Notes under the pieces: model-generated | What the model saw: only the letters and a program-made list of their open reading frames with translations | Database searches by the model: none | What the model was told of the DNA's origin: nothing | Made by a program: the position numbers and the translations under genes | Shown here: positions 5,008 through 5,997 of the stretch, in pieces | How the letters are laid out: the number at the start of each line of letters is the position of its first letter | How positions within the stretch are numbered: position 1 is the first letter of the stretch | Assembly: GCA_011391855.1 (NCBI GenBank) | Contig: JAABPT010000116.1 | Span: 1 to 5,997 of the forward strand | DNA from: Burkholderiales bacterium | GTDB lineage: Bacteria; Pseudomonadota; Gammaproteobacteria; Burkholderiales; Burkholderiaceae_C | Direction: 5' to 3' | Length of the DNA stretch: 5,997 nucleotides

Positions 5008-5997
5008 TCAGGGCTTGACGATGCCCAGTTCGATGAGGCAACGCGCGCAGTCGACGATGCTTTGCTCCTCCGGCCGCGTGGTCCAGCCGAGAACCGCCTT
5101 GGCGTGCGACGCGTCCTGGTGGCGTACCGAACCCAGTTCACCCAGGGCGGCCTGGGCCCGCCGGTCGAACAAGGCCGTCACGCGCACCAGCCAGTCGGGC
5201 ACGTTGCGCGTGGGCACCTTGCCGGCCTGTGGGCCCAAAGCGGCGCGCAGAACGTCGGCGATCTCGCGCAGCTTCATGAAACGGCCGGAGGCGATGAAAC
5301 GTTCGCCGGTCATGCCTGGCGCCTGGAGTGCGCGCACATGCAGGTCGGCCACGTCGCGCACGTCGACGACGCCGAAGCCGATGTCCGGGCAGCCACGCAG
5401 GCTGCCGTCGAGCAGCTTCTTCAGGATGACGACCGACGCCGAATAGTCGCGGCTCCACACCGGCCCCAGCACCACCGAGGGGTTGATGGTGCAGAACTCG
5501 AGGCCGGCGCCTTCGCGCGCCACCCAGTCGCGCGCCGCGCGCTCGGAGATGGTCTTCGACTGGATATAGGGCGAGAGGCCGCGCCGGTCGGGTTGTGTCC
5601 AGTCGGCCTCGGTGAAGCGGTGCACGCCGCGGCCGCGGCCATAGGCGATGGCCGCCACTGAAGACGTCATGACGAAGCGTTGCACGCCCGTGGCCTTGGC
5701 CGCGCGCAGGGCGCGCAGGGCGCCATCGCGTGCCGGCACGATCAGGTCGTCGGCACTCCGGGGCACGCCGGCCGGCAGCGGCGAGGCCAGATGGGCCACG
5801 AAGCGGCAGCCGGCCATGGCCTCGGCCCAGCCGGCGTCGGCGTTCAGATCGGCGGCAAAGAATTTGACCCGGCTGTCGTCGACGGCCAGCAATTGCCGCA
5901 CCGCCGCTTCCCGCGCCAGGCTGCGCACAGTGGTGTGCACCGTCCAGCCTTCGGCCACCAGCTGTCGGATGAGGAAGCCGGCGATATAGCCGCTGCC
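5008..5997 (-). CDS. NAD(P)-dependent extended SDR, dihydroflavonol-4-reductase/aldehyde reductase-like, 5' end missing
   Basis: The frame stays open to the right edge, giving 329 visible residues. The GTG at 5956-5958 is internal, because the upstream codons encode GSGYIAGFLIRQL, the glycine-rich Rossmann motif that belongs near the N-terminus. Only about 10-20 residues are therefore missing. Other visible SDR features are TVRS after the second strand (the Arg suggests NADPH preference), AADLN, HLASP, the catalytic-region TSSVAAIAYG (visible residues 111-120) and the YxxxK pair YIQSK (Tyr144, Lys148). The INPSVVLGP segment (171-179) is typical of dihydroflavonol-reductase-like extended SDRs. 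These enzymes reduce aldehydes or ketones with NADPH in the cytoplasm, but the substrate here cannot be told. The stop codon lies 34 bp before the TIR gene start on the same strand, so co-transcription is possible, with no obvious functional tie. Confidence 0.92.
   Translation of the reverse strand, partial: GSGYIAGFLIRQLVAEGWTVHTTVRSLAREAAVRQLLAVDDSRVKFFAADLNADAGWAEAMAGCRFVAHLASPLPAGVPRSADDLIVPARDGALRALRAAKATGVQRFVMTSSVAAIAYGRGRGVHRFTEADWTQPDRRGLSPYIQSKTISERAARDWVAREGAGLEFCTINPSVVLGPVWSRDYSASVVILKKLLDGSLRGCPDIGFGVVDVRDVADLHVRALQAPGMTGERFIASGRFMKLREIADVLRAALGPQAGKVPTRNVPDWLVRVTALFDRRAQAALGELGSVRHQDASHAKAVLGWTTRPEEQSIVDCARCLIELGIVKP

Overview
The window is GC-rich, densely coding DNA with short intergenic gaps. 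Its genes (a PHA-granule-region protein, a DUF2265-type aminopeptidase, a bacterial acyl-CoA-binding protein, a WS/DGAT acyltransferase) look like the chromosome of a betaproteobacterium, probably Burkholderiales and perhaps Comamonadaceae. This placement is inferred from protein character only. No tRNA, rRNA, CRISPR array, transposase or integrase is visible.

Layout, left to right. Positions 2-472 (+) hold the C-terminal part of a predicted zinc aminopeptidase, cut by the window edge. Positions 488-850 (+) encode a small PHA-system protein with a Lys/Ala-rich tail. Positions 933-1526 (+) encode an exported, glutathione-peroxidase-like thiol peroxidase. Positions 1570-1824 (-) encode an acyl-CoA-binding protein, convergent with the peroxidase. 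A 118-bp divergent region follows, with a tight G-quadruplex motif on the minus strand. Positions 1943-3379 (+) encode a wax ester synthase/diacylglycerol acyltransferase, and 3417-3887 (+) a START-like SRPBCC protein in the same apparent operon. That operon ends at a hairpin-plus-T5 terminator overlapping the stop codon of the convergent gene. Positions 3922-4973 (-) hold a TIR-domain gene, membrane-anchored by prediction and broken by one frameshift. Positions 5008-5997 (-) hold a dihydroflavonol-reductase-like SDR whose 5' end is cut by the right edge.

How the genes may work together: the acyl-CoA carrier, the acyltransferase and the START-like protein form a plausible storage-lipid module (carrier, enzyme, possible lipid-binding partner). 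It lies close to a PHA-granule-related gene, so two carbon-storage themes are adjacent. The SDR and TIR genes are co-directional, 34 bp apart, and could be co-transcribed, but nothing links their functions.

The most notable feature is the TIR gene. Read across the frameshift it encodes about 350 residues: a cytoplasmic TIR domain resembling the SARM1 NADase, an Ala/Pro-rich linker, one transmembrane helix and a beta-rich C-terminal domain predicted to be periplasmic. The frameshift lies just before the putative catalytic glutamate, so the unshifted product would lack it. No clearly new multi-gene system is evident. The best leads are this TIR protein and the lipid module.
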